Position numbers and translations under genes: made by a program. This document shows, one piece after another, positions 56,269 through 64,000 of a stretch of DNA of 64,000 bases (its first letter is position 1; the number at the start of each line of letters is the position of its first letter). Source of the DNA: Pseudomonas helmanticensis (GTDB lineage Bacteria; Pseudomonadota; Gammaproteobacteria; Pseudomonadales; Pseudomonadaceae); the NCBI RefSeq assembly GCF_900182985.1, contig NZ_FXUY01000001.1, positions 4,092,001 through 4,156,000 of the forward strand. The letters are read 5' to 3'. Under the pieces are notes generated by a model. It did no database searches. It worked only from the letters and a program-made list of their open reading frames with translations, and had not been told where the DNA came from.

Positions 56269-56799
56269 GTGAACAGTCGTTGTTGTACGTATGTCTCGCT
56301 CCTGCTGATCAGTGGCGCTGCCCTCGCCGCTGACACCCCGTTGCCGCCGATGAGTCCGCTCGGCCTGTGGTTGATTACCCTCGGCATCGTCTTTCTGATC
56401 GCCGAAGCGGCGCTACCCAACTACGGCGTGATCGGTCTGGGCGGGATCATCATGTTTGTCATCGGCGCGCTGATTCTGGGCAACGCCGAATTGCCGATAC
56501 CGATGATGATCGGCCTCGGTCTGATCAGCGCCCTGCTGTTGCTCGCGCTAGTGATTCGCGCGCTGAAAACCCGCCCGCGCCAAGCGGTCAGTGGCGACGC
56601 CGGGCTACTCGGCAGCGTGACCGCAATCACCACCGTGCAGCCGGGCGATGCCCGCAACGGTTGGGTGCAGTTGCAAGGCGAACGCTGGCAAGTACTCAGC
56701 GCGACGCCGCTGCAAACCGGGCAATCGGTGCGCGTAGTGGCTCGCAAGGGATTGTTGCTGCAAGTGGCCGCGGCTGACGCGGCGCCGCTCGGAGAGTGA
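56269..56799 (+). CDS. NfeD-family membrane protein
   Basis: 176 aa from the GTG at 56269, which has GGAGG about 6 nt upstream; the in-frame ATG at 56248 has none. Signal/anchor at about residues 6-22, then three membrane helices at about 35-115 ([40 protein letters not shown]). A C-terminal OB-fold follows ([20 protein letters not shown]). NfeD proteins partner with stomatin-type proteins in membrane quality control. The stop is next to the slipin start, consistent with a two-gene operon. Confidence 0.9.
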   Translation: MNSRCCTYVSLLLISGAALAADTPLPPMSPLGLWLITLGIVFLIAEAALPNYGVIGLGGIIMFVIGALILGNAELPIPMMIGLGLISALLLLALVIRALKTRPRQAVSGDAGLLGSVTAITTVQPGDARNGWVQLQGERWQVLSATPLQTGQSVRVVARKGLLLQVAAADAAPLGE

Positions 56800-56801
56800 T
56801 C

Positions 56802-57560
56802 ATGGGTCTGCAAATCGGTTTTGTTGCGCTGTTGTTTTTGGTGATTGCCCTCGCCGGCTCGACATTTCGCATCCTGCGCGAATATGAACGCGGTGTGGTG
56901 TTCCAGCTCGGACGCTTCTGGCAAGTCAAAGGCCCCGGGCTGATCCTGCTGATTCCGGTGGTGCAGCAAATGGTTCGGGTCGACTTGCGCACGGTCGTAC
57001 TCGACGTACCGCCGCAGGATGTGATCACCCGCGACAACGTCTCGGTGAAGGTCAACGCGGTGCTGTACTTCCGCGTACTCGATCCGCAAAAGGCGATCAT
57101 TCAGGTGGAAGACTTTCTCTCCGCCACCAGCCAATTGGCGCAAACCACCCTGCGTGCCGTACTTGGCAAACACGAACTCGATGAGTTATTGGCCGAGCGC
57201 GAGCAGTTGAACATCGATATCCAGCAAGTGCTCGACGCCCAGACCGACGCGTGGGGCATCAAGGTCGCCAACGTCGAAATCAAACACGTCGACCTCAACG
57301 AGTCGATGGTTCGCGCCATCGCCAAACAGGCCGAGGCCGAGCGCGAACGACGGGCCAAGGTGATTCATGCCGAAGGTGAATTACAGGCTTCGGAAAAACT
57401 CATGCAGGCTGCGGAAATGCTCGGACGCCAGCCGGGGGCAATGCAGTTGCGTTATATGCAGACGTTGAGTTCGATTGCGGGGGACAAGAGTTCGACGATT
57501 GTCTTTCCGCTGCCGATCGAGCTGCTCAAGGGCATGGCGGACCTGTCCGGCAAGTCCTGA
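56802..57560 (+). CDS. Slipin (stomatin/prohibitin family)
   Basis: 252 aa from the ATG at 56802, with GGAG 7 nt upstream. An N-terminal membrane anchor covers about residues 4-22. The SPFH/band-7 domain covers about 25-190 ([20 protein letters not shown], then [20 protein letters not shown]). A coiled-coil-rich C-terminus has [20 protein letters not shown]. It scaffolds membrane microdomains, usually with the upstream NfeD. The gene pair is conserved in many bacteria. Confidence 0.92.
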   Translation: MGLQIGFVALLFLVIALAGSTFRILREYERGVVFQLGRFWQVKGPGLILLIPVVQQMVRVDLRTVVLDVPPQDVITRDNVSVKVNAVLYFRVLDPQKAIIQVEDFLSATSQLAQTTLRAVLGKHELDELLAEREQLNIDIQQVLDAQTDAWGIKVANVEIKHVDLNESMVRAIAKQAEAERERRAKVIHAEGELQASEKLMQAAEMLGRQPGAMQLRYMQTLSSIAGDKSSTIVFPLPIELLKGMADLSGKS

Positions 57561-57565
57561 AGAGC

Positions 57566-57641
57566 AAAAGATCGCAGCCTGCGGCAGCTCCTACAGGGGA
57601 TCACATTCAAATGTAGGAGCTGCCGCAGGCTGCGATCTTTT
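57566..57641. repeat. Inverted REP pair
   Basis: AAAAGATCGCAGCCTGCGGC and its inverse between the convergent slipin and sulfotransferase genes, reaching the stop codon of the latter. Confidence 0.9.
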
Positions 57642-58585
57642 CAGGCTCCACGCAATTTTTCCAAAGCTTCATAAGGCGCACGCGCACACGTCTGCACGCG
57701 TGCCTGCAACAATGCCGAAGCCTCACGGCGCTTCTCTTCTCCGTCGGCAATGAACGCACGCGAAGGCTGTTTCGCATGCCGTGTCGCTACCGCAAAAACC
57801 CGCTGCTGCTGTTCATCGCTCAAGCGAAAAAACCTCGCCAGCCGCCCCGTCATCGCTGCCGGCAATTCGCTGTAATTCACCAGAAAACCGGCCGCATCAC
57901 GGCAATGCACCAAGCCCGCTTCGAGCAACCGCCCCACACGCCGCGCGATGAAATCTTCGCGCCCCTCAAACGGCAAGCCGTCCTCCAGCACGCAATCGCC
58001 GAGCATGCCCGGGACCATGTGCATGCCCGGTCGGCGCAGGTGGGAAACCGCAATCTCCAACGGGTCGCGATAGAGAAACAACCACGGCGTATCGGCAAAA
58101 CAGGCTTGCAGCAGCGGCCATTCGCCGATGTTCCAGGCATCGAGTTTGATCACCAGATGCTTTTCCACACCGCGCCGGCGCTGGCCATACGCCGAAAGCA
58201 AACCGGCAATCGCGGCCTGACGTTCGGCGTCCGGTAAATCGCTGCGCAACAAGGCATCCAGCGGTGGTGGTTCGGACACCACGATGTGATCGTCGAGCTG
58301 CGCGAGCATCTGGCTGATCAACGTCGAACCGCAGCGCGAGGCATGCAGAACGAATGCGCTCGGGGCGATTCCCGGGCTTTGCGCTTGCCAAGCGGTCAAC
58401 GCCGCCAATGGCGTCTGGCGCCGGAATGCCTGGTTGAACGGCAGCCGCAGCGCATCTTCGACCGCATCGCGAAAGAATGGCTGATGCAACGGCGTGTCGC
58501 CGAACCAGCACCAATCCACTTGCCATTGCCCGGCGACCGGCCAGATCCGAATGGGCAACCAGCCGTCGAAATTCAGTGGCTCCAT
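57641..58585 (-). CDS. PAPS-dependent sulfotransferase family protein
   Basis: 314 aa. An N-terminal region without close recognition (about residues 1-75) precedes the sulfotransferase fold. The 5'-phosphosulfate loop is FVLHASRCGSTLISQMLAQL (about 80-98), and the 3'-phosphate motif is FLYRDPLEIAVSHLRRPGMH (about 170-190). A helical C-terminus follows. It would transfer sulfate from PAPS to an acceptor hydroxyl or amine. There is no signal peptide, so it is cytoplasmic. It overlaps the hydroxylase gene by 13 bp and closes the adhesin-tolC-cysC-hydroxylase set. The encoded APS kinase two genes upstream would make its PAPS. The acceptor is unknown; the neighbouring giant protein is the inferred candidate. 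Confidence 0.82.
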   Translation of the reverse strand: MEPLNFDGWLPIRIWPVAGQWQVDWCWFGDTPLHQPFFRDAVEDALRLPFNQAFRRQTPLAALTAWQAQSPGIAPSAFVLHASRCGSTLISQMLAQLDDHIVVSEPPPLDALLRSDLPDAERQAAIAGLLSAYGQRRRGVEKHLVIKLDAWNIGEWPLLQACFADTPWLFLYRDPLEIAVSHLRRPGMHMVPGMLGDCVLEDGLPFEGREDFIARRVGRLLEAGLVHCRDAAGFLVNYSELPAAMTGRLARFFRLSDEQQQRVFAVATRHAKQPSRAFIADGEEKRREASALLQARVQTCARAPYEALEKLRGA

Positions 58586-59358
58586 TGTTCATTCCATTGC
58601 CGGCGACCATTGCGCATGGCCGCGCGCAATTCTTCGCGAGAAAACTCCAGACCCTGTTCAGCGGCCAGCGCCAGTGTGCGGCTGATGAATATTTGCGGAT
58701 CCTGCAGCGCCTGCAACTCGGCAGACAACGCGGCATCCTCCGCCAGCCGACGCTGAAAACGTTGCAGCGCGCTATCAGACAACTCCGGCGCGGGCGTGTC
58801 CGGCAGACCTTGAGCAATCATCTGCGCCAGCCAGGCACTGGGCCGACAATCGAGGACCAGATGCACCCGCGCCGAGGTGTCACGGTTAGCCACCCGATGC
58901 GCACGTGCGAGGTCGAGAAACCAGCACTCGCCGGCCTGCATTGGCACACGCTGGCCGTCGAGCCAGAAATCGACATCGGGTGGACTGAGCAACGGAATGT
59001 GCAAGCGCAGATCGGCGTCCGGGCCATCAAGATCGTAGTCACGATGCTCATGAATCCGCCCGCCCGGCCCCAGCCGCAGGAGTCGGGCACTGACGATGTC
59101 GAGCGGCAAATCCTGCAGCGCGCGCGACCAGCGCTGATCATGCTGCCAGGCTGCGCGGTGCACCGGTTCACCACGACCGGGAGACAACTCGGTGCGCGCG
59201 TCGAGCGCTGAAATCAGCGCCACACCGCTCCACTCGCCGGAAAAATAATCCGCATTGAAATGGCTGCGCCAAGCGTCTTCGTCAATGGCCGCCAAGGCTT
59301 GCAACAGCCGCGGCAAATCCAGCGTCACCGGCAAGCGCGCGAAGGCCGGTCGGCTCAT
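58573..59358 (-). CDS. Aspartyl/asparaginyl beta-hydroxylase family protein
   Basis: 261 aa from the ATG at 59358, which overlaps the cysC stop as ATGA. A further ATG at 59379 is possible. The Asp/Asn hydroxylase (2-oxoglutarate/Fe) core covers about residues 20-180. It has RLGPGGRIHEHRDYDLDG, then DLRLHIPLLSPPDVDFWLDG, and the second iron/2-oxoglutarate part AHRVANRDTSARVHLVLD. A helical C-terminal extension of about 80 residues follows. These enzymes hydroxylate Asp or Asn side chains in proteins, or small substrates. Its place between an APS kinase and a sulfotransferase suggests it prepares a hydroxyl group for sulfation. That is inference. Confidence 0.85.
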   Translation of the reverse strand: MSRPAFARLPVTLDLPRLLQALAAIDEDAWRSHFNADYFSGEWSGVALISALDARTELSPGRGEPVHRAAWQHDQRWSRALQDLPLDIVSARLLRLGPGGRIHEHRDYDLDGPDADLRLHIPLLSPPDVDFWLDGQRVPMQAGECWFLDLARAHRVANRDTSARVHLVLDCRPSAWLAQMIAQGLPDTPAPELSDSALQRFQRRLAEDAALSAELQALQDPQIFISRTLALAAEQGLEFSREELRAAMRNGRRQWNEQWSH

Positions 59359-59960
59359 GTCCGAGGCAACACCGAACATTCGCCCAGCCAGGTCAGCAGG
59401 CGATCGAGGCAGGCGTCCACCGACTGCGCGCCGCTATCGAGCACCAGCGACGCCTGCACCGGTGGCTCGTAGGGCGCCGAGATGCCCGTAAACCCGGGCA
59501 GCTCACCGCGCCGGGCGCGCGCGTAATGGCCCTTCGGGTCACGTTGCTCACAGACTGCCAATGAAGCGCTGCACCAGACCTCGCGATAGTCGTCGCCCAA
59601 GCGACTGGCGAACACTTCACGCAATTCGGCCAGCGGTGCAATCATCGCCAGAATCACGATCTGACCGTTTTCCACCAGCAACGCAGCGAGTTCGCTGGCG
59701 CGGCGGATGTTCTCCAGCCGGTCAGCATCGCTAAAACCGAGGTCGCGATTAAGCCCGACACGCAAGCCGTCGCCATCCAGCACCACACTGTGCAAACCCC
59801 GTGCGAACAACTCGGCGTGCAACGCCTGGGCAAGTGTCGACTTGCCCGCCGCCGGCAGACCGGTCAGTAGAATCGCCGCCCCGCGATGACCGTTGCGGGT
59901 CTCGCGTTGAGTGCGACTGACACTGGCGCGCGGCGCCAGCACATCACTGCGCGGGGGCAT
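59355..59960 (-). CDS. cysC: Stand-alone adenylylsulfate (APS) kinase CysC
   Basis: 201 aa from the ATG at 59960; a longer frame extends into the tolC-like gene but lacks a ribosome site. The P-loop is LLTGLPAAGKSTLAQAL (about residues 32-48). APS-kinase signatures are DGDGLRVGLNRDLGFSDADR, ENIRRASELA and HYARARRGELPGFTGISAPY. It phosphorylates APS to PAPS. Pseudomonads assimilate sulfate by APS reductase, and where CysC is present it is usually fused to CysN. A separate kinase in a sulfotransferase operon therefore looks like a dedicated PAPS supply. It overlaps the TolC-like gene by 17 bp and the hydroxylase by 4 bp. Confidence 0.92.
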   Translation of the reverse strand: MPPRSDVLAPRASVSRTQRETRNGHRGAAILLTGLPAAGKSTLAQALHAELFARGLHSVVLDGDGLRVGLNRDLGFSDADRLENIRRASELAALLVENGQIVILAMIAPLAELREVFASRLGDDYREVWCSASLAVCEQRDPKGHYARARRGELPGFTGISAPYEPPVQASLVLDSGAQSVDACLDRLLTWLGECSVLPRT

Positions 59961-61461
59961 GCGCCACCACGGGCACGGAAATATCGCCCGCCGCCCACGC
60001 CGATTCGCGATTGGCCAGCGCGGTGGCGATCGATTGCACTTCGGTCGATTGCACCTGATCCGGCAGCGGATCGAGGCCGGCACTGGCGAAGATCTGGCCG
60101 TAGGCATTGCGCAGATCGGCGTACGACAGGTCGCGCCGCAGGTCCGCTTGCAGGTTGTTCAATTCGCCCTGAATCAGCTCCAGTTCACCAATGCCCGCCG
60201 CCTGATGGCGGTTGCGCAACTGACCGACGATTTGCCCATCGATGTCCGACAGCTGTTGGTTGGTCTTGAACTGGCGCTTGGCTTCCTGATAGTTGGCGTT
60301 GGCCACATAGAGTTGGGCCAGCACGGCGATCGACATCGCCTGACGCCGGGCACTGGCGACTTCTTCGCCGGCCTTGGCGACGTTGATGGCGGCCGGTGCG
60401 GAAATCACGTTGAACAAGTTCCAGGTGACTTTGACGCCATAGTCGGCCCAGCCCTGTTCGACGAGGAACGAGTTGCTGTCGTAATGCCCCCCAGCGGAAA
60501 ACTCCAGACCGGGCAGCAAGCGCAACATGGCTTTGCGCGTTTCGGCGGCGCTGATGCGCGTCTGGTAATCCTGCTCACGCAGTTCCGGGCGACTGGTCAG
60601 TGCTTCCTGCTCAAGCTTGGCCAGATCGACCTTGAGTTCAGGCACCTGATAACCGTCATCGGTGGCCAGGGTCAGGTTGGTGCCCAACGGCAGGTTGATC
60701 AGCGTCGCCAGTTCGGTTTTCGCCAACGACAGGGCGCGCCGCTGTTCTTCCAGTTGGCGCGTGGCTTCGATCAGCGAACGTTGATAACCGAGCGCTTGCA
60801 CCGGGTCGCCGATACGCTGGCTGCTCATGCTTTCGCTATCACGCCGGGCGGTCTCGACCCGCGCCATCAGGCTGTCGATCTGTTTGAGCAGACGTTCGGC
60901 CGCCATCGCCCGCCAATAAGCCGAGCGCACGTCCTGGACGATGGTGTTGATGACCTTGCGTCGACGCTCCTGAACAATCAGACGCTGGTCGCCCTGCTGT
61001 TTGGCGCTGATGTAACTGACGCCGAAGTCGAGGACGTTCCAGACCATGGTCAGGTCAGCGACGTCGCGGTCGCGGTCCTGCGAGGTCGACGGCTCCAGAG
61101 ACTGGGTGCCGGTGCGCACGCTCTGGCTGCTGGAAGCGTTGACGTTGTTACGCCCGACGTAACCGGCGTCCAGTGCCATGCGCGGCAGCATGTCGAAACT
61201 GGCGAGGTCGAGCTGCCGCTTGGCCAACGCTTCCTCCATGATCTTCAAACGCCCTTCGAGGTTGTATTTCACCGCGCGGGCCATGGCTTGATGCAGGGTC
61301 AACGGGCCGCGCAGCGGCTCCTGATCCTTGTACATGTTTTGCAGGTCGCTTTTGGCCCGCTGTTCACTGACGCTGCGTTCAATCGGTTCACTGGTCACTG
61401 CACATCCGCTGACCGCCAGCGCCAGCAAGCTGGCGCCGAACAACTTCTGAGTTCTTTTCAT
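59944..61461 (-). CDS. TolC-family outer-membrane lipoprotein, probable type I secretion duct
   Basis: 505 aa with a lipoprotein signal (lipobox AVSGC, Cys near residue 20). It has two outer-membrane efflux domains of TolC type (about residues 55-260 and 275-475; LTLHQAMARAVKYNLEGRLK, then TSRPELREQDYQTRISAAET). It sits 46 bp downstream of the giant repeat protein gene and should provide the outer-membrane exit for it. No ABC ATPase or membrane-fusion gene is in the window; they would lie upstream past the right edge or elsewhere. Confidence 0.88.
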   Translation of the reverse strand: MKRTQKLFGASLLALAVSGCAVTSEPIERSVSEQRAKSDLQNMYKDQEPLRGPLTLHQAMARAVKYNLEGRLKIMEEALAKRQLDLASFDMLPRMALDAGYVGRNNVNASSSQSVRTGTQSLEPSTSQDRDRDVADLTMVWNVLDFGVSYISAKQQGDQRLIVQERRRKVINTIVQDVRSAYWRAMAAERLLKQIDSLMARVETARRDSESMSSQRIGDPVQALGYQRSLIEATRQLEEQRRALSLAKTELATLINLPLGTNLTLATDDGYQVPELKVDLAKLEQEALTSRPELREQDYQTRISAAETRKAMLRLLPGLEFSAGGHYDSNSFLVEQGWADYGVKVTWNLFNVISAPAAINVAKAGEEVASARRQAMSIAVLAQLYVANANYQEAKRQFKTNQQLSDIDGQIVGQLRNRHQAAGIGELELIQGELNNLQADLRRDLSYADLRNAYGQIFASAGLDPLPDQVQSTEVQSIATALANRESAWAAGDISVPVVAHAPAQ

Positions 61462-61507
61462 CCCTGGATCGCCCCTAGGTCCTGCACAGTGTTGAGTAGT
61501 TGTGTAT

Positions 61508-64000
61508 TCAGGCCGAAATTTCGCTGATGCCGACCTGTTGCAGAGCCGCCGCCAGGCTGTCGACCCGGTGCTGCTCGCTGTCTTTGAGCTGTTGCAGTTG
61601 CTGCACCAGTGACGGCGCGCTGAACACGCCGCGCAGTCCTTGGGAAATATCGCCGGCCTTGAGTGAGTGGCTGCCGAATGCGTTTACCGCATCACGGTCG
61701 GCATCGCTGTTCTGGTTGAACAGGCTCGACAGCGTGCTGCTGCCGAAGACCCCGCCATCGCCACCGCCGAAACCGAGAAAACCGTGACCGCTGCCGTCAC
61801 CGTAGGTGCTGTCGCTGAACACCTGGGCAATGAAGCTTGGGCTCAGCGCGCCGTGGTTGATGAAAATGTCACCGAGCGGGCGCAGGCCACTGCCGATGTC
61901 GCGTTGTTCGAACAACGGCGCGAAGGTCAGCGGCGAGCCGAGATCGCCGGTCGGTGGCGAGAAAATGATCGGTTGCAGCGGCACATTCGCTGGCAGTGGC
62001 GGCACCACCGGATCGCTGCTGCGGATCAGCGGATCCGGGATCACCACGCTAGTGGTTGGCAACGTCGGCGGCGTTGGCGGCGTTGGCGGCGTCACCAGCG
62101 GCAGCGTGTTGATCGCGTAATTATTGGAGCTGCTGACTCCGGCCCCGCTGTTGCCGGACGCATCGCTGACCCCGGCGCTGTTGACGCTGATCGCATTGCT
62201 GGCGCTGTTGACGTTGGCGTTCGGCGTCAGGGTTGCGGTCCAGGTCTTGCCGCCGTCGCTGCTGCTCAGATTGGACAGCGTGCCGTTGCCGACATTGATG
62301 TCCGACAGATCAAAGCCGCTGACCGCCTCATTGAAAGTAATGGTCACCGCCGACGTCTGACCGAGGCCGATGTTCGGGTTGGCGATCACCACCGTCGCAC
62401 TCGGCCGCTCGCTGTCGAGCGCGTAATTGTTCGACACCGCGACGCTGCTGCCGACGTTGCCGGCCAGGTCGCTGACGTTGCTGGTGTCGAGCGCAATGAA
62501 GTTGCTCGGATCGGTGACATTGGCCGTCGGTGTGAACGTCGCGGTCCAGGTCTTGCCGCCATCGCTGCTGCTCAGATTGCTCAGGTCGCCATTGGTCACG
62601 CTCAGGTCGGACAGGTCGAAGTTGCTCACCGCCTCGCTGAAGGTGAAGGTCACCGTGGTGGTCTGGCCGATGCCCAGATGCGGGTTGGCGACCACAATGT
62701 TCACCGTCGGCCGGGTCGCATCGAGCAGGTAATTGTTGGAAATCGCGATGCTCGCGCCAAGGTTGCCAGCCAGGTCCTGCACCCCGGCAGTGTCGACGAT
62801 GATCAGGTTGGTCGTGTCGTTGACGTTGGCCGTCGGCGTCAGCGTAGCGGTCCAGGTGATGCCGCCATCGCTGCTGGTCAGGTTCGCCAGCGTGCCGTTG
62901 GCGACGCTGATGTCCGACAGGTCAAAACCGCTGACCGCTTCGCTGAAAGTGATGGTCACTGTGGTGGTTTCACCGATGCCCAAGCGGTTGTCGGCGACCA
63001 CGATGGTCGCGGTCGGCAACGCCGTATCGATGGCGAAATTGGTCGAGTCGGTGGTGCCGACGCCGCTGTTGCCGGAGGCGTTGGCCACGCCACTGTTGTC
63101 GAGGGTAATCAGGTTGGTCGTGTCGATGATGTTGGCGGTCGGGGTGAATGTCGCCGTCCAGGTGATGCCGCCATCACTGGAAGCGACGTTGCTCAGGGTG
63201 CCATTGGCGATGGTCAGATCTGCATTGGTGAAACCTGTGACCGCTTCGCTGAAGGTGATGGTCACCGTCGAGGTTTCGCCGGCCTTGAGCGCGGTATCCG
63301 CGACGACGATGGTCGCGGTCGGCACTTCGGTCTGCACCGCATAGTTGGCCGAGTTGGTGATGCCGATGCCGGCATTGCCCGCCAGATCACTGATGCCAGC
63401 GTTGTTCAGCACGATCAGGTTGGTGGCATCGCTGACGCCAATGGTCGGCGTGAAGGTGGCTGTCCAGGTGATGCCGCCGTCGCTCGACGAGACATTGCTC
63501 AGCGTGCCACTGGCGACGCTCAGGTCGCTGTTGTCGAAGCCGCTGACCGCCTCGCTGAAGGTAATCGTGACCAGCGCGGTTTCGCCCGGACGCAGATCGG
63601 TATCACTGATGACGATGGTGGCGGTCGGGCGCTGACTGTCGATCACGTAGTTGGCGGAATCGGTGGTGCCGCTGCCGGTGTTGCCCGCGATGTCAGTGAT
63701 GCCGGTGTTGTCCAGGGTGATGATGTTGCTGGTGTCGGTGATGCCCGCCGATGGCGTAAACGTCGCCGTGTAAGTGATGTTGTCCGCCGTGCTCAGCCCG
63801 GAGAGTGTGCCGTTGGCCACGGTCAGGTCGGCGAGGGTCAAACCGCTGACGGCCTCGCTGAAGGTGATGGTCACGGTGGTGGTCTGGCCGACGCCCAGCG
63901 CCGAGTCGGCAAGCACCACGGTGGCGGTCGGGCGCTGGGTGTCGATGGCGTAATTGTTGGAGTTGGTGGTGCCATTGCCGGCATTGCCGACGGCGTTTTG
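61508..64000 (-). CDS. Giant Ig-like-repeat secreted protein (5' end outside window)
   Basis: The 830 C-terminal residues are present and the frame is open to the right edge. Six complete bacterial Ig-like domains of about 102 residues (306-bp period at DNA level), plus part of a seventh, each follow one plan. The plan is RPTATIVVAD, G-E/Q-TTTVTITFSEAVSGFD, L/ANGTLSNL, SSDGGITWTATFTPTA and AGNxG...NNYAID. A Pro-Thr linker (PPTPPTPPTLPTTS) leads to a distinct C-terminal region of about 195 residues with a Gly-rich patch (GDGSGHGFLGFGGGDGG) and a helical end. No RTX nonapeptides and no cysteines are seen. The architecture is that of a large surface or secreted adhesin. It heads the operon with the TolC-like, CysC, hydroxylase and sulfotransferase genes. 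Confidence 0.88.
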   Translation of the reverse strand, partial: QNAVGNAGNGTTNSNNYAIDTQRPTATVVLADSALGVGQTTTVTITFSEAVSGLTLADLTVANGTLSGLSTADNITYTATFTPSAGITDTSNIITLDNTGITDIAGNTGSGTTDSANYVIDSQRPTATIVISDTDLRPGETALVTITFSEAVSGFDNSDLSVASGTLSNVSSSDGGITWTATFTPTIGVSDATNLIVLNNAGISDLAGNAGIGITNSANYAVQTEVPTATIVVADTALKAGETSTVTITFSEAVTGFTNADLTIANGTLSNVASSDGGITWTATFTPTANIIDTTNLITLDNSGVANASGNSGVGTTDSTNFAIDTALPTATIVVADNRLGIGETTTVTITFSEAVSGFDLSDISVANGTLANLTSSDGGITWTATLTPTANVNDTTNLIIVDTAGVQDLAGNLGASIAISNNYLLDATRPTVNIVVANPHLGIGQTTTVTFTFSEAVSNFDLSDLSVTNGDLSNLSSSDGGKTWTATFTPTANVTDPSNFIALDTSNVSDLAGNVGSSVAVSNNYALDSERPSATVVIANPNIGLGQTSAVTITFNEAVSGFDLSDINVGNGTLSNLSSSDGGKTWTATLTPNANVNSASNAISVNSAGVSDASGNSGAGVSSSNNYAINTLPLVTPPTPPTPPTLPTTSVVIPDPLIRSSDPVVPPLPANVPLQPIIFSPPTGDLGSPLTFAPLFEQRDIGSGLRPLGDIFINHGALSPSFIAQVFSDSTYGDGSGHGFLGFGGGDGGVFGSSTLSSLFNQNSDADRDAVNAFGSHSLKAGDISQGLRGVFSAPSLVQQLQQLKDSEQHRVDSLAAALQQVGISEISA

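Noticed and set aside
61806..63635. Series of similar plus-strand open frames
   Set aside because: They are repeated antisense shadows of the Ig-like units; their similarity to each other only mirrors the 306-bp period.
61508..64000. Periodic repeats as a possible CRISPR array
   Set aside because: The 306-bp period is in frame and encodes Ig-like domains; there are no short repeat-spacer units.

Overview
The window looks like chromosomal DNA of a fluorescent pseudomonad (Pseudomonas fluorescens group). It is GC-rich with strongly GC-biased third codon positions. It carries Pseudomonas-type REP elements (core GTAGGAGCTGCCGCAGGC) in many gene gaps, and its gene sets (ats, oscA-sbp-cysTWA, desA, gabDT, pgaABCD) are typical of the genus. 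No plasmid, prophage or insertion sequence is visible.

Layout. (1) 1-12.3 kb: sulfate-ester scavenging. It holds a partial TonB-dependent receptor, two paralogous LysR regulators, a PMH-like sulfatase, the 2-oxoglutarate alkylsulfatase AtsK, the AtsRBC importer and arylsulfatase AtsA. (2) 12.5-20.9 kb: a fatty acid desaturase with a divergent AraC regulator, a HipBA toxin-antitoxin pair with visible twin operators, an HprRS-like two-component system facing a GlcG-like/HiuH pair, a Crp/Fnr regulator and an Mpo1-like membrane protein. (3) 20.9-25.4 kb: the oscA-sbp-cysT-cysW-cysA sulfate-uptake operon. (4) 25.5-31.4 kb: two c-di-GMP enzymes, desaturase DesA followed by an 11-copy 8-bp tandem repeat, and a receiver-HDOD protein. 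(5) 31.5-35 kb: gabD-gabT and tRNA-Arg(CCG). (6) 35-40.5 kb: an acidic small protein, an ECF sigma factor with a putative anti-sigma partner and a VWA lipoprotein, a YbhB-like protein and a Rieske-FAD oxidoreductase. (7) 40.6-47 kb: the pgaABCD exopolysaccharide operon. (8) 47.3-57.6 kb: a DUF945 protein, a MarR/FUSC/DUF1656/HlyD/NodT efflux operon, an orphan Phd-type antitoxin, DUF2789, YbaK, and NfeD-slipin. (9) 57.6-64 kb: a tight co-directional set made of a giant Ig-like repeat protein (5' end outside the window), a TolC-like lipoprotein, a stand-alone APS kinase, an aspartyl/asparaginyl beta-hydroxylase and a sulfotransferase.

Sulfur is the recurring theme. Regions 1 and 3 recover sulfate from esters and from the medium. 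Region 9 appears to spend activated sulfate (PAPS) on a sulfation reaction encoded beside a putative secreted giant protein. That last cluster is the best candidate for an undescribed system: a dedicated hydroxylation/sulfation module attached to a type I secretion-like giant protein. Its substrate is inferred from gene order only.
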